From the NCBI GenBank assembly GCA_030602265.1, contig JAUWAB010000004.1, forward strand, positions 62,001 through 126,000: a stretch of 64,000 nucleotides of DNA, in the 5' to 3' direction. Below are positions 9,866 to 18,425 of the stretch, piece after piece (position 1 is the first letter of the stretch; the number at the start of each line of letters is the position of its first letter). Source of the DNA: Prolixibacteraceae bacterium (GTDB lineage: Bacteria > Bacteroidota > Bacteroidia > Bacteroidales > Prolixibacteraceae). The position numbers and the translations under genes are program-made. The notes beneath the pieces are model-generated. The model saw only the letters and a program-made list of their open reading frames with translations. It did no database searches and was not told where the DNA came from.

Positions 9866-11212
9866 ATGGACGAAAACATCCGGCTGATCATTATCCTTGG
9901 GGTATCTGTACTTTTCATCATTTGGGGCACTGCAAGGCTGAAACTGCATCCTTTTATTACGCTTCTCCTGGCCGCCTGGTTTGCCGCGCTTGGGGCAGGA
10001 ATGCCCATGGCCGGTATAGCTCCTGCCATTACCTCTGGATTCGGCGGATTGATGTCGGGCATCGGTTTGATCATCGTATTAGGCACATTGTTGGGTGTGG
10101 TGCTTGAAAAGTCGGGGGCTGCCATAAAGCTGGCGGAGATTATCCTGCGACTGGTTGGCAGGAAATATCCTGCACTGGCCATGTCACTAACCGGCTATAT
10201 GGTTTCCATTCCGGTTTTCTGTGATTCTGCCTTCATTATTTTATCGTCTGTCAGGAAATCGCTGGCAGAGCGTACGGGCAGGCCGGCTGCAGGACTCGCC
10301 ATTGCTTTAGCGACCGGGCTTTATGCCACCCATACCCTGGTTCCGCCAACGCCCGGACCGGTGGCCGCTGCCGGGAACCTGGGACTGGAAAACCAGTTAG
10401 GTATGGTCATTGCGGCAGGATTGCCGGTGGCTTTTATGGCCATGTTGGCTGGTTATTTCATGTCGCTGCGCATTAAACCGGGACCAGCGGCCGTTGACCC
10501 GTTGCATGCAACAGGCGGGAAAGATCCGGAAGCACGGCCACTGCCTGCCGGCTGGAAAGCACTGATGCCTTTACTTTTGCCTATCGTGCTGATCGGGATC
10601 CGGTCGTTTGTCGTCCTTTCAGGCGGTAAGCCTCAGGATGGTTTTCTTTATAACCTGATGGATTTTTCGGGCCAGCCGGTCAATGCCCTGGCCATCGGAC
10701 TGGTCAGCTCACTTACCCTTTTTCCGCGGTTTAACAGGGAGACACTCTCCGGATGGGTTAGCGAGGGGATCATTGCCGCAGCGCCGGTATTGCTGATCAC
10801 GGGTGCTGGAGGATCGTTCGGGCATATCCTGAAAGAAGCCCAGATTGCAGATGCATTGGGGCAATTGCTCACACCATACCGGCTGGGCATTTTTCTGCCC
10901 TTTGTGGTAGCCGTCGTATTCAAAACGGCGCAGGGGTCGAGCACTGTTGCCCTGGTGGCAGGATCAGCACTTACCGCACCACTCCTGGAATCGCTTGGAT
11001 TAGGCTCCGCGTGGGGTGCCACATTGGCCGTCCTGGCAACCGGCGCAGGTGCCATGGTCGTTTCCCATGCCAACGACAGTTACTTCTGGGTAGTGACCCA
11101 GTTCAGCGGCATAGATCCGGCAAAGGGCTACCGTACCCTCACCCTGGCCACCCTGGTACAGGGGATAAGCGCGATGGGGGTTGTCTGGATGCTCTCCCTT
11201 TTCTTTTTGTAA
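9866..11212 (+). CDS. GntP-family permease (gluconate-type H+ symporter)
   Basis: 448 residues, almost entirely hydrophobic with about 12 membrane helices. GntP-family signatures include MSLTGYMVSIPVFCDSAFIILSSVRKSLAERTG, ATGLYATHTLVPPTPGPVAAAGNLG and the C-terminal GAGAMVVSHANDSYFWVVTQFSG. Family members import gluconate, related sugar acids or glycerate with protons. It is followed 41 bp later by a HAD phosphatase gene. The exact substrate is inferred only from the family; uronate degradation genes nearby fit a sugar-acid role. Confidence 0.88.
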   Translation: MDENIRLIIILGVSVLFIIWGTARLKLHPFITLLLAAWFAALGAGMPMAGIAPAITSGFGGLMSGIGLIIVLGTLLGVVLEKSGAAIKLAEIILRLVGRKYPALAMSLTGYMVSIPVFCDSAFIILSSVRKSLAERTGRPAAGLAIALATGLYATHTLVPPTPGPVAAAGNLGLENQLGMVIAAGLPVAFMAMLAGYFMSLRIKPGPAAVDPLHATGGKDPEARPLPAGWKALMPLLLPIVLIGIRSFVVLSGGKPQDGFLYNLMDFSGQPVNALAIGLVSSLTLFPRFNRETLSGWVSEGIIAAAPVLLITGAGGSFGHILKEAQIADALGQLLTPYRLGIFLPFVVAVVFKTAQGSSTVALVAGSALTAPLLESLGLGSAWGATLAVLATGAGAMVVSHANDSYFWVVTQFSGIDPAKGYRTLTLATLVQGISAMGVVWMLSLFFL

Positions 11213-11235
11213 ACCGGAAATACTGGTTATGTTTG
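11206..11235 (+). promoter_or_regulatory. Candidate Bacteroidota promoter for the HAD gene
   Basis: TTTG at 11206-11209 and TATGTTTG at 11228-11235, 18 bp apart, fit the -33/-7 pattern. Transcription would start about 10 bp before the ATG at 11254, which supports that start rather than the long upstream extension of the frame into the permease gene. Confidence 0.45.
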
Positions 11236-11253
11236 CATAAAACAGAGAATATC

Positions 11254-11910
11254 ATGATAAAGTTACCTGAATTTGATGCCTTTATATTCGACATGGATGG
11301 TGTCCTGATCGACAGTGAAAATTTCTATTCTGAGATGGAACGCGAAAATTTCAGAAAGCTTGGCCTGAATATTCCCCATGAAGAACACATCACCTATCAG
11401 GGAACCGCTACCGATGAAATGTGGAAGAAGATCAAGGAGAGGCATCCTCTTCCCTATTCCGTGGAAGAACTCGTGGAAATGACCAACGACCTGACCATAC
11501 CCGTATTCAGAAATATGGATCGAATCGACCCAATGCCGGGAGTTGAGGAACTAATAATCCGGCTGTCAGAGAAAAATATTCCCCTTGCGGTGGCCTCCAG
11601 TTCTTTCCCTGAAGCCATCCGGATTATACTTGAGAAAACCGGATTGGAAAAATACTTCGGTGTAGTGGTCAACAGCAGGATGACAGGCAAAAGTAAGCCG
11701 GCGCCGGATATCTTCCTGCTTGCGGCCAGCAAACTGGGTGTTGCCCCTGAAAGATGTATTGTGATAGAGGATTCGACCAATGGGATTACCGCTGCCAAAA
11801 GGGCCGGAATGTTCTGTATTGCCTACAATGGTCCCGGATCGGAACACCAGGACCAGTCGGGAGCCGACCTGATCATTGATAATTATGGTGATCTGGCCGG
11901 AATATTATAA
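11254..11910 (+). CDS. HAD-superfamily phosphatase, beta-phosphoglucomutase-like subfamily
   Basis: 218 residues from ATG 11254 (MIKLPEFDAFIFDMDGVLIDSENFYSEME). Motif I FDMDGVLIDS, motif II VASSS, motif III KSKPAPDIFLLAASKLG and motif IV CIVIEDSTNGITAAKRAG are all intact, with a helical cap between motifs I and II. Such enzymes dephosphorylate sugar phosphates or isomerise them; the presence of DMDGVLIDSE and KPAPD is shared by both activities, so phosphatase versus mutase is open. The frame extends to 11011 upstream, but that part overlaps the permease and is not conserved-looking. Confidence 0.85.
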   Translation: MIKLPEFDAFIFDMDGVLIDSENFYSEMERENFRKLGLNIPHEEHITYQGTATDEMWKKIKERHPLPYSVEELVEMTNDLTIPVFRNMDRIDPMPGVEELIIRLSEKNIPLAVASSSFPEAIRIILEKTGLEKYFGVVVNSRMTGKSKPAPDIFLLAASKLGVAPERCIVIEDSTNGITAAKRAGMFCIAYNGPGSEHQDQSGADLIIDNYGDLAGIL

Positions 11911-11914
11911 ATCC

Positions 11915-12418
11915 TTATAAGGCTGACAAACCGGAGAAAATACCCTGTTTTCCCACACCACCGGCAGCCATCCTGCCAATTACTTCGGGCCGTATGTTTC
12001 CCTTCAGGAAAATCAGTGCATTTTCATCTCCGCCCACGAGTATAACCATCTCCCTGAGGGTGTGGTCAGTATCCATGATGCCCATAATGGTCACTTCCGT
12101 TCCCTTATCCGAAATGCGCATCAGCTCCTCATATTTACCGGTATTCAACCGGGCATGGAACTCTTCGTGGAAATTGACCTTACGGTTCATTTCCGGTTGG
12201 TCAATGGTAAGGATCTTCACTTTGGAAATCCCTTCCAGCAGCTCCTTATCCTCCGGAGGAGCCAATTTCGAAGCCAGGGAGATCACAAAGCCCGGGACAG
12301 TAATGGAGGTAACTCCGTCGTGGCGGGAATATTTGGTAAAAGCTGAAGCTACCGGGTCATTCCTGTGGCAGGAAACCAGGGTTATGGCGATAATCAGGAC
12401 CAGAGATAATTTCTTCAT
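11915..12418 (-). CDS. DUF4252-type lipoprotein
   Basis: 167 residues from ATG 12418; a longer frame reaching 12529 lacks a sensible N-terminus. The signal peptide MKKLSLVLIIAITLVSC has a lipobox (LVSC). The mature protein (VTSITVPGFVISLASKL, ISKVKILTIDQ, YEELMRISDKGTEVTIMGIMD, REMVILVGGDENALIFLKGNI) has the pattern of DUF4252, a small family of Bacteroidota lipoproteins of unknown function often controlled by ECF sigma factors. Convergent with the HAD gene, 5 bp apart. Confidence 0.75.
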   Translation of the reverse strand: MKKLSLVLIIAITLVSCHRNDPVASAFTKYSRHDGVTSITVPGFVISLASKLAPPEDKELLEGISKVKILTIDQPEMNRKVNFHEEFHARLNTGKYEELMRISDKGTEVTIMGIMDTDHTLREMVILVGGDENALIFLKGNIRPEVIGRMAAGGVGKQGIFSGLSAL

Positions 12419-12585
12419 AAGGATAATTTTTCCCTTATGACGGATAATGTGCCATTTCGTTACACCACCAATAGGAAAAACCGGATTTTCTGGTGACACA
12501 AAAAAATTACGGTACTTTCGGCAACCCAATTGTTTCTTGCCGGAAAGTACCGTAATCTGATTGTATGTACTTTGCGGTAACCGGA

Positions 12586-14049
12586 TCAGAATCCGAAACT
12601 ACGTGGCAACCAGAGGCTGATTTGCGGCAGGTAAGTCACCAGCAGCAACACCACCACCATAGCTACAAACATGGGGATCAGCGGTTTGATAACCTTGTCG
12701 ATGCTTAGTCCGGATACGCTGCACCCGATAAAAAGTACCGATCCGACGGGCGGAGTACAGAGTCCCACACTCAGGTTCAGCACCATGATGATCCCGAAAT
12801 GAACCGGGTCGACACCTAAGGCGGTAACGATAGGCAGGAAAATCGGGGTAAAGATGAGAACAGCCGGGGTCATATCCATGAAGATACCGACAAAAAGCAG
12901 GATCAGGTTAATGATCAGCAGGATCATAATGGGATTGTTGGATATGCCTAACAGTCCTTCGCTCACGTTCTGCGGAATATTCTCATAAGCCATGATCCAG
13001 GAGAGTCCGATACTGGTGGCCACCAGAAGGAGGACAATCGCAGTGGTACGGACAGACCTCAGGATGATTACGGGAAGGTCTTTAACGGTAATTTCACGGT
13101 ACAGAAATGCCAGCACGAGTGAATATAGGACGGCAATGGCAGAGGCCTCTGTAGCGGTGAAGAAACCGGCGACGATACCACCAATAACAATGATCAGCAG
13201 GAACAGACTTGGAATGGCATCCAGCAGCTTCTTGAGTCCAAACCTGGCTTTTTCCTTATTCCTTACCGTCTTGAGGTATCCCCAAACGGCGAATGCTCCG
13301 GCACCCAGGGCGAGGAGTACCCAGTTGACCACCGGGTTAAAACTGCCGCGGGCAAAAGCTACTCCCATGTATAACAGGAAAAGTGCGGCAATCACTGCGG
13401 TTACCACCAGCAGGGTCTTTGTCATGGCCTGAAGGCCCCTCTTTTTGTAAATCAGCATGGCCATAGCGGTAATCATAATCCCGATACCGGTAAGGATTCC
13501 AGGGATATAACCGGCAAGGAACAGGGCGGTTATGGAGACGCCACCGCTGGCTAATGAGTAGACAATAAGGATATTGCTGGGCGGAATGGATAGCCCTGTT
13601 GTGGCTGAGGAGACGTTGACTGCCGTGCTGAAGTTATCCGGATAGCCCTCCTTTTTCATTTCCGGCCCCATAATACTGCCGATGGCGGAAGCCGATGCAG
13701 CGGCAGAGCCAGAGATGGCACCAAACAACATATTGGCAATCACGTTGACCATTGCGAGTCCACCGGTAAGGCCACCAACCAGCACCCTGGCCAGGTCGAT
13801 CAGCCGGATGGCGATCCCCCCGCTGTTCATAATGTTTCCGGCTAAAACAAAGAAGGGAATGGCCAGCAGGGCAAAACTGTCGAGTCCTGTGGCCATACGG
13901 TGGCTAAAGGTTGTCACGGCAGCAACGGGATCAATACTGACCAGCATGGTAATAATTCCGGAGATACCAATACTGAAAGCGATGGGCACCCCGATAACCA
14001 GGAGCACTATAAAGCTGACTACCAGCACAATAATTTCAAAAAATTCCAT
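12586..14049 (-). CDS. dctM: TRAP transporter large permease, DctM type
   Basis: 487 residues, about 12 or more membrane helices. The N-terminus (VLLVIGVPIAFSIGISGIITML) and conserved AIPFFVLAGNIMNSGGIA, GAISGSAAASASAIGSIMGPEM, NVSSATTGLSIPPSNILIVYSL and FFTATEASAIAVLYSL mark DctM. It is about 60 residues longer than a typical DctM: residues about 205-265 add extra hydrophobic segments around VTAVIAALFLLYMGVAF and VNWVLLALGAGAFAVWGYL. It forms the Na+-driven channel of the uptake system with DctQ and DctP, and the gene starts 5 bp after dctQ ends. Confidence 0.92.
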   Translation of the reverse strand: MEFFEIIVLVVSFIVLLVIGVPIAFSIGISGIITMLVSIDPVAAVTTFSHRMATGLDSFALLAIPFFVLAGNIMNSGGIAIRLIDLARVLVGGLTGGLAMVNVIANMLFGAISGSAAASASAIGSIMGPEMKKEGYPDNFSTAVNVSSATTGLSIPPSNILIVYSLASGGVSITALFLAGYIPGILTGIGIMITAMAMLIYKKRGLQAMTKTLLVVTAVIAALFLLYMGVAFARGSFNPVVNWVLLALGAGAFAVWGYLKTVRNKEKARFGLKKLLDAIPSLFLLIIVIGGIVAGFFTATEASAIAVLYSLVLAFLYREITVKDLPVIILRSVRTTAIVLLLVATSIGLSWIMAYENIPQNVSEGLLGISNNPIMILLIINLILLFVGIFMDMTPAVLIFTPIFLPIVTALGVDPVHFGIIMVLNLSVGLCTPPVGSVLFIGCSVSGLSIDKVIKPLIPMFVAMVVVLLLVTYLPQISLWLPRSFGF

Positions 14050-14054
14050 AAATA

Positions 14055-14534
14055 TCAGTTTTTCCGGTTTTGTCTGATCATATTGATCATGTTGTCGATA
14101 TCAAAATAAGCGATTAGAATCCCGCTGATGGGCAGGACCAGGTAAACAAAGCCCAGGGGCAGTCCTAAAGCGGCCGATTTAACCGACAGGTAGAAACGGG
14201 TGTACGAGAGCCAGGCACCGCCAATAATCAATACGGTGATGGCAAAAATGATGATGAGGACACTGATGATAAGTTCCAGTTTGTAACGTCTCTCGGGCGA
14301 ACTGCGCTGCAGGAGGATATCGATCGCCAGGTGCTCCCTGCGGCCCGCCACATAGGCAGCTCCGAGGAGGCCCACCCAGATCAGCAGATAACCGGCAAGC
14401 TCATCGGTAAAGCTGCTGGGCGATTTCATCAGGTAACGGCTGGCTACCTGCCAGAGGACGTCGATTACCAGAACACTCATGAAAAGTATCAGGGTCCATT
14501 CCAGTCCTTTATCAATCTTTTTTCTTATAGTCAT
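14055..14534 (-). CDS. dctQ: TRAP transporter small permease, DctQ type
   Basis: 159 residues with four membrane helices (WTLILFMSVLVIDVLWQVASRY, LAGYLLIWVGLLGAAYVAG, LIISVLIIIFAITVLIIGGAWL, GFVYLVLPISGILIAYFDI). The loop GRREHLAIDILLQRSSPE between helices 2 and 3 is the DctQ hallmark. Between dctP and dctM in the expected order. It is needed for the integrity of the membrane part of the transporter. Confidence 0.92.
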   Translation of the reverse strand: MTIRKKIDKGLEWTLILFMSVLVIDVLWQVASRYLMKSPSSFTDELAGYLLIWVGLLGAAYVAGRREHLAIDILLQRSSPERRYKLELIISVLIIIFAITVLIIGGAWLSYTRFYLSVKSAALGLPLGFVYLVLPISGILIAYFDIDNMINMIRQNRKN

Positions 14535-14547
14535 GGTTCAAATGGTT

Positions 14548-15528
14548 TTATTCAACTGCCTGTATTCTTTTTATATAGGAATAGATCACGGGATTCGACT
14601 TATAGCTTTCCAGGAGGGGTTGTACTTTATCGATAAAGGGCTGCTTGTCGGGATAGTTGATGATCACCCCGGCCTTCTGCACTTCAGCCAGGGAAAGTTC
14701 TTCAGACTCGGCCCAGAGTTTTCGTTGCAGGACCACCGATTCATCGGCCGCCTGCTGGATCCACTGTTGTTCCTGCGGGCTAAGCTTATCCCAGATTTTC
14801 TGACTGATTATCAGGATATCCGGGATGGTGGTATGCTCATCTAACGAGAAATATTTACAAACCTCATAGTGGCGGGAGGTATAGAGGCTGGGAGGATTGT
14901 TCTCAGCGCCATCGACCACCCCACTCTGGAGGGCGGTATACAGTTCGCCCCAGGTAATTGGGGTGGCTGATCCCCCAAGGGCCCGCATCATTTCCACGGC
15001 GGTAATACTCTGCATTACCCTGATTTTCAATCCGGAAAGATCGTCGGGATGGTTAATCGGCCGGTCTTTGGTGTAGAAACTGCGGGAACCTGCATCATAA
15101 TAACAGAGCCCGTGTATCCATTTATCCTCGGTACTTACGAGTAATTCCTGACCAATTTCGCCATCCAGAACATTGAAAGTATGCTCTTTTGAGCGGAAAA
15201 CATAGGGGAGACCGAAAACTTTGTAAGCCTCTGCGAAACTCTCCATGGCTGCGGCTGAAACCTTGGTGATGGCCAGACTGCCGATCTGGAGAAGTTCCAC
15301 GCACTGCTGCTCAGACCCTAACTGGCCTGCCGGGTAAACCTCTACGGTCAGCTTGCCTCCGGAAAGCTCAGCAGTCCTTTGTGCCATAAATTCCATGGCC
15401 AGGTGGACCGGATGGTCGGTGGGCAATCCATGGGCAAGTTTTAGTTCTTTGGTTTCCTTGAGAGCGCAGGAGCCAATAAAAAGAAAGCCTGTCAGGAGGA
15501 CCAATAATTTTGAAAAACAATACTTCAT
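14548..15528 (-). CDS. dctP: TRAP transporter solute-binding lipoprotein, DctP type
   Basis: 326 residues with a lipobox signal (MKYCFSKLLVLLTGFLFIGSC). DctP-family features follow: KLAHGLPTDHPVHLAMEFMAQRTAELSGGKLTVEVYPAGQLGSEQQCVELLQIG, the substrate-contacting Arg in GLKIRVMQSITAVEMMRALGGSATPITWGELYTALQSGVVDGAENNPPSLYTSRHYEV. That Arg usually binds the carboxylate of an organic acid, consistent with a uronate or related sugar acid as ligand given the neighbouring UxaC/UxaE/KdgK/KdgA genes. Being a lipoprotein rather than a free periplasmic protein is common in this phylum. Confidence 0.92.
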   Translation of the reverse strand: MKYCFSKLLVLLTGFLFIGSCALKETKELKLAHGLPTDHPVHLAMEFMAQRTAELSGGKLTVEVYPAGQLGSEQQCVELLQIGSLAITKVSAAAMESFAEAYKVFGLPYVFRSKEHTFNVLDGEIGQELLVSTEDKWIHGLCYYDAGSRSFYTKDRPINHPDDLSGLKIRVMQSITAVEMMRALGGSATPITWGELYTALQSGVVDGAENNPPSLYTSRHYEVCKYFSLDEHTTIPDILIISQKIWDKLSPQEQQWIQQAADESVVLQRKLWAESEELSLAEVQKAGVIINYPDKQPFIDKVQPLLESYKSNPVIYSYIKRIQAVE

Positions 15529-15600
15529 TTGTATATATTTTATCTTATTTATTCATAACAGTTTGTGTTTCTGCAATCATGAAAATTTCATCAGCACATG

Positions 15601-16275
15601 TTATTGGTTTCTGATTTTTCGGACAACCGACAAGGCTGTCCGGCATTTTTCTGCAATATACCCAAAATCACCTTTCTTCAGCACTTCATCCGGAAAAAGT
15701 TGTGATCCCATACCCACGCAATGTACACCGGCTTTCAGCCATTTGGAGAGGTTCTCCTCATCGGGCGACACGCCACCGGTAGGCATTATGCTGGTCCAGG
15801 GCATCGGTCCCAATACGGCCTTAACAAACTCGGGACCTCCGACCTGCTGACCGGGGAATATTTTCACCACCTCGGCACCCAATTCATGGGCACGGCCGAT
15901 TTCGGTTACCGATCCGCAACCGGGGCTCCAGGCAACCTTACGCTTGTTGCAGACGCTCGCCATGCCCTCGTCGATCAGTGGAGATACGATAAAGTTTGCG
16001 CCCAGGGCGATGAACATGGAGGCCGTTCCTGCGTCGATAATTGAACCGACTCCCATGATCATTTCCGGGCACTCGGCAATCGCCCATTTATTTACTTCCG
16101 CGAATACCAGGGAGGCAAAATCCCCGCGGTTGGTGAATTCAAAAACGCGGATTCCTCCGTCATAACAGGCCTTAATAACCTTTTTGCACAAATCCGGATC
16201 GCCGTTATAGAATACCGGCACGATACCGGTTTCCTTCATCTTCAGGGCAACTTCAATTCTGGTGAAACGAGCCAT
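15601..16275 (-). CDS. kdgA: 2-keto-3-deoxy-6-phosphogluconate (KDPG) aldolase
   Basis: 224 residues, class I aldolase of the KDPG/KHG family. The Schiff-base lysine is in GAEVVKIFPGQQVGG, the catalytic Glu region in IRVFEFTNRGDFA, and PTGGVSPDEENLSKWLKAGVHCVGMGSQL provides the phosphate-binding end. It splits KDPG to pyruvate and glyceraldehyde 3-phosphate, the last step of uronate breakdown. Same strand as kdgK upstream (280 bp gap filled with 7-bp repeats) and dctP downstream (72 bp). Confidence 0.93.
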   Translation of the reverse strand: MARFTRIEVALKMKETGIVPVFYNGDPDLCKKVIKACYDGGIRVFEFTNRGDFASLVFAEVNKWAIAECPEMIMGVGSIIDAGTASMFIALGANFIVSPLIDEGMASVCNKRKVAWSPGCGSVTEIGRAHELGAEVVKIFPGQQVGGPEFVKAVLGPMPWTSIMPTGGVSPDEENLSKWLKAGVHCVGMGSQLFPDEVLKKGDFGYIAEKCRTALSVVRKIRNQ

Positions 16276-16288
16276 TTTATTTTTATTT

Positions 16289-16470
16289 TGACATTAGACA
16301 TCAGACAACAGACAACAGACCGGAGGTGAGAACGGTAAACGGTGAACGGTATACAGTAAACGGTAAACAGTGAACGGTAACTCCGGGGTAGCTCCTCATA
16401 TGTAAAAAGGAGGCTCCCAACCCTCTCCAATATATTCGCTTTACTCTTCGCTCTTTGCTCTTTGCTCTTC
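16289..16470. repeat. Three short arrays of 7-bp repeats between kdgK and kdgA
   Basis: Three unrelated 7-bp motifs follow one another: AGACAAC-type (16289-16323), GTAAACG/GTGAACG-type (16328-16383, eight units) and GCTCTTT-type (16436-16470). Every array keeps exact 7-bp phasing although the bases vary. No gene lies in the gap. It sits inside what would otherwise be an operon, so it is transcribed if kdgK reads into kdgA. Confidence 0.85.
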
Positions 16471-16554
16471 CGTCTCCGATCACCTGACACATTAGGCGGG
16501 TGACCACGCAGGGTTACCCCTGCGCCGTTTTTCATAGCCAGGTCCGGTCTCCGG

Positions 16555-17589
16555 TTACCGGGCTACCCTTCCGGAGGCATCGCCACCCATCAGCTTCTCC
16601 ACCTCACCTACGGTCACCCGGTTAAAGTCGCCGTAGATGGTATGTTTCAGACAGGAAGCAGCCACGGCAAAATCAAGGGCCTTCTGGTCATTGTCCGGCC
16701 AGGTCATCAACCCGTAAATCAGTCCGCCCATAAACGAATCACCGCCACCTACCCGGTCGACGATATGGGTGATCTGATAAGTCGGCGCTTCCAACAGGGT
16801 ATTCCCGTTCCAGAGCACGCCCGACCAGCTGTTGTGGTTGGCGTTAACTGATCCGCGGAGGGTGGTGATCACCTTTTTACAGCGTGGAAAGCGGGCCATG
16901 ATCTGTTCCGACACCGATTTATACGCTGCAGCCTCCACATGACCTGAGGTTACATCAACCCCTTCAGGATGAATATCCAGAACCATGGCGGCATCTTCTT
17001 CGTTGCCAAGTACAATGTCGGTCCCAGCAACCAGTTCAGGCATTACTTCCGAGGCTTCCCTGCCATATTTCCAGAGATTCTTCCTGAAATTCAGGTCACA
17101 GGAAACGGTGATACCTTTCCGGTTGGCCGTCTGTATTGCCTCGAGGCATACATCGGCTGCCGACTGTGAGATGGCCGGGGTAATACCAGTCCAATGGAAC
17201 CATCCGGCCCCATCCAGAACTTTGTCCCAGTCGACCATCCCCGGTTGAATTTCAGAAACGGAAGAATGAGCCCGGTCGTAGATCACCTTGCTGCCCCGGC
17301 TGACAGCTCCGGTTTCCAGAAAATAGATGCCTATCCGTTCGCCGCCATAGACAATATGGCTGACGCCAACTCCAAACTTTCGCAATTCCATCATACAGGC
17401 AAGGCCCAGATCATTCTTTGGCAGCCGGGTGACATAATCGACCGGAATACCAAAATTGGCAAGCGATACAGCGACATTGGCCTCCCCTCCGCCGAAAGTG
17501 GCAGTCAACGTTTCAGATTGTCCGAAACGAAGAAATCCGGGGGTAGCCAGCCGAAGCATGATCTCACCAAAAGTTACAACCGTTTTCAT
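16555..17589 (-). CDS. kdgK: 2-keto-3-deoxygluconate (KDG) kinase, PfkB family
   Basis: 344 residues. Ribokinase-fold signatures: N-terminal FGGGEANVAVSLANFGIPVDYVTRLPKNDLG, and the C-terminal PfkB motif with catalytic Asp in DRVGGGDSFMGGLIYGLM. The segment GVSHIVYGGERIGIYFLETGAVSRGSKVIYDRAHSS matches KDG kinases rather than fructokinases or ribokinases. It phosphorylates KDG to KDPG, the substrate of the adjacent aldolase. Transcribed toward kdgA; 836 bp separate its start from the end of uxaC. Confidence 0.9.
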   Translation of the reverse strand: MKTVVTFGEIMLRLATPGFLRFGQSETLTATFGGGEANVAVSLANFGIPVDYVTRLPKNDLGLACMMELRKFGVGVSHIVYGGERIGIYFLETGAVSRGSKVIYDRAHSSVSEIQPGMVDWDKVLDGAGWFHWTGITPAISQSAADVCLEAIQTANRKGITVSCDLNFRKNLWKYGREASEVMPELVAGTDIVLGNEEDAAMVLDIHPEGVDVTSGHVEAAAYKSVSEQIMARFPRCKKVITTLRGSVNANHNSWSGVLWNGNTLLEAPTYQITHIVDRVGGGDSFMGGLIYGLMTWPDNDQKALDFAVAASCLKHTIYGDFNRVTVGEVEKLMGGDASGRVAR

Positions 17590-17645
17590 TGATTAATTAT
17601 TATTGATTATTTATTATTTTTCGCTTTGAGGTACTGTAAGGTAAA

Positions 17646-17680
17646 AGACAGCAGACAACAGATTCCAGACGTCAGACATC
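17646..17680. repeat. Short array of AGACAAC-type 7-bp repeats
   Basis: Five heptads beginning with AGA (AGACAGC, AGACAAC, AGATTCC, AGACGTC, AGACATC) in exact 7-bp register, 57 bp upstream of the kdgK start. The same family as the array at 16289-16323 on the other side of kdgK. Confidence 0.75.
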
Positions 17681-17768
17681 TGATACAAACCGATTACTGG
17701 TTACCGGTTGGGGATCTGCCTCAGCGGAAGGATCCCTTAACAGACCTCCTCACCAACCTAATCGATTC

Positions 17769-18364
17769 GCCCTTTGCGCTCTGCTCTTTGCACTACACCC
17801 TTCGTTCTTTGTACTACACCCTTCGCTCTTTGTACTTTACACTTTGCCCTTTGTACTACATCCTTCGTTCTTTGCACTTCACCCTTCGCTCTTTGTAATA
17901 CACCCTTCGCTCTTTGCACTACACCCTCCGCTCATTGCACTACACCCTTCGCTCATTGTACTTCACCCTTCGTTCTTTGTACTTCACCCTTCGCTCTTTG
18001 TATTAGACCCTTCACTCTTTGTACTACACCCTTCACTCTTTGTACTTTACGCTTTGCTCTTCGCGCATTGCTCTTTGCTCTTCGCCCTTAGCTCTTTACG
18101 CTTTGCTCTTTGCGCATTGCTCTTTGCTCTTCGCCCTTAGCTCTTTACGCTTTGCTCTATGCGCATTGCTCTTTGCTCTTCGCCCTTTGCTCTTTACGCT
18201 TTGCTCTTTACGCTTTGCTCTTTGCTCTTCGCCCTTAGCTCTTTACGCTTAGCTCTTTACGCTTAGCTCTTTACGCTTTGCTCTTTGCTCTTCGCCCTTA
18301 GCTCTTTAAGCTTTGCTCTTTGCTCTTCGCCCTTAGCTCTTTGCTCTTCGCCCTTTGCGCTATG
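17769..18364. repeat. 596-bp heptad repeat array (GCTCTTT type) upstream of kdgK
   Basis: About 85 consecutive 7-bp units with consensus GCTCTTT (AAAGAGC on the other strand). In the first half three heptads make a 21-bp higher-order unit (for example ACCCTTC-GCTCTTT-GTACTAC), repeated about 12 times; the second half has longer mixed units with GCCCTTA, ACGCTTT and GCGCATT. Because 21 is divisible by 3, open reading frames run across it on the plus strand; their repetitive Cys/Leu/Phe products are not genes. The 836-bp gap holds this array, a shorter array and a palindrome, and no gene. Confidence 0.9.
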
Positions 18365-18376
18365 CAATCGATTGCA
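18363..18376. promoter_or_regulatory. LacI-type operator-like palindrome
   Basis: A perfect 14-bp palindrome, TGCAATCGATTGCA, with a central CG, which is the layout of LacI/GalR-family operators. It lies at the end of the heptad array, between the uxaC stop and the kdgK gene. The core AATCGATT also occurs at 17760-17767, on the other edge of the array. No LacI-family gene is next to it. Confidence 0.4.
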
Positions 18377-18425
18377 AAGATAGAATTTATGTGATAATGA
18401 CCAAGTAAATTATGCGAAAACCGGC

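Noticed and set aside
11011-11253. Upstream extension of the HAD phosphatase frame
   Set aside because: It overlaps the GntP permease in another frame, has an unnatural composition, and a promoter-like sequence lies just before the 11254 start.
17626-18252. Overlapping plus-strand open frames of 77-105 codons between kdgK and uxaC
   Set aside because: They are a result of the 7/21-bp repeats, which keep frames open; the translations are repetitive Cys/Leu/Phe strings that occur in more than one frame.
17769-18364. Possible CRISPR array
   Set aside because: Units are 7 or 21 bp, contiguous and degenerate, with no unique spacers and no cas genes.
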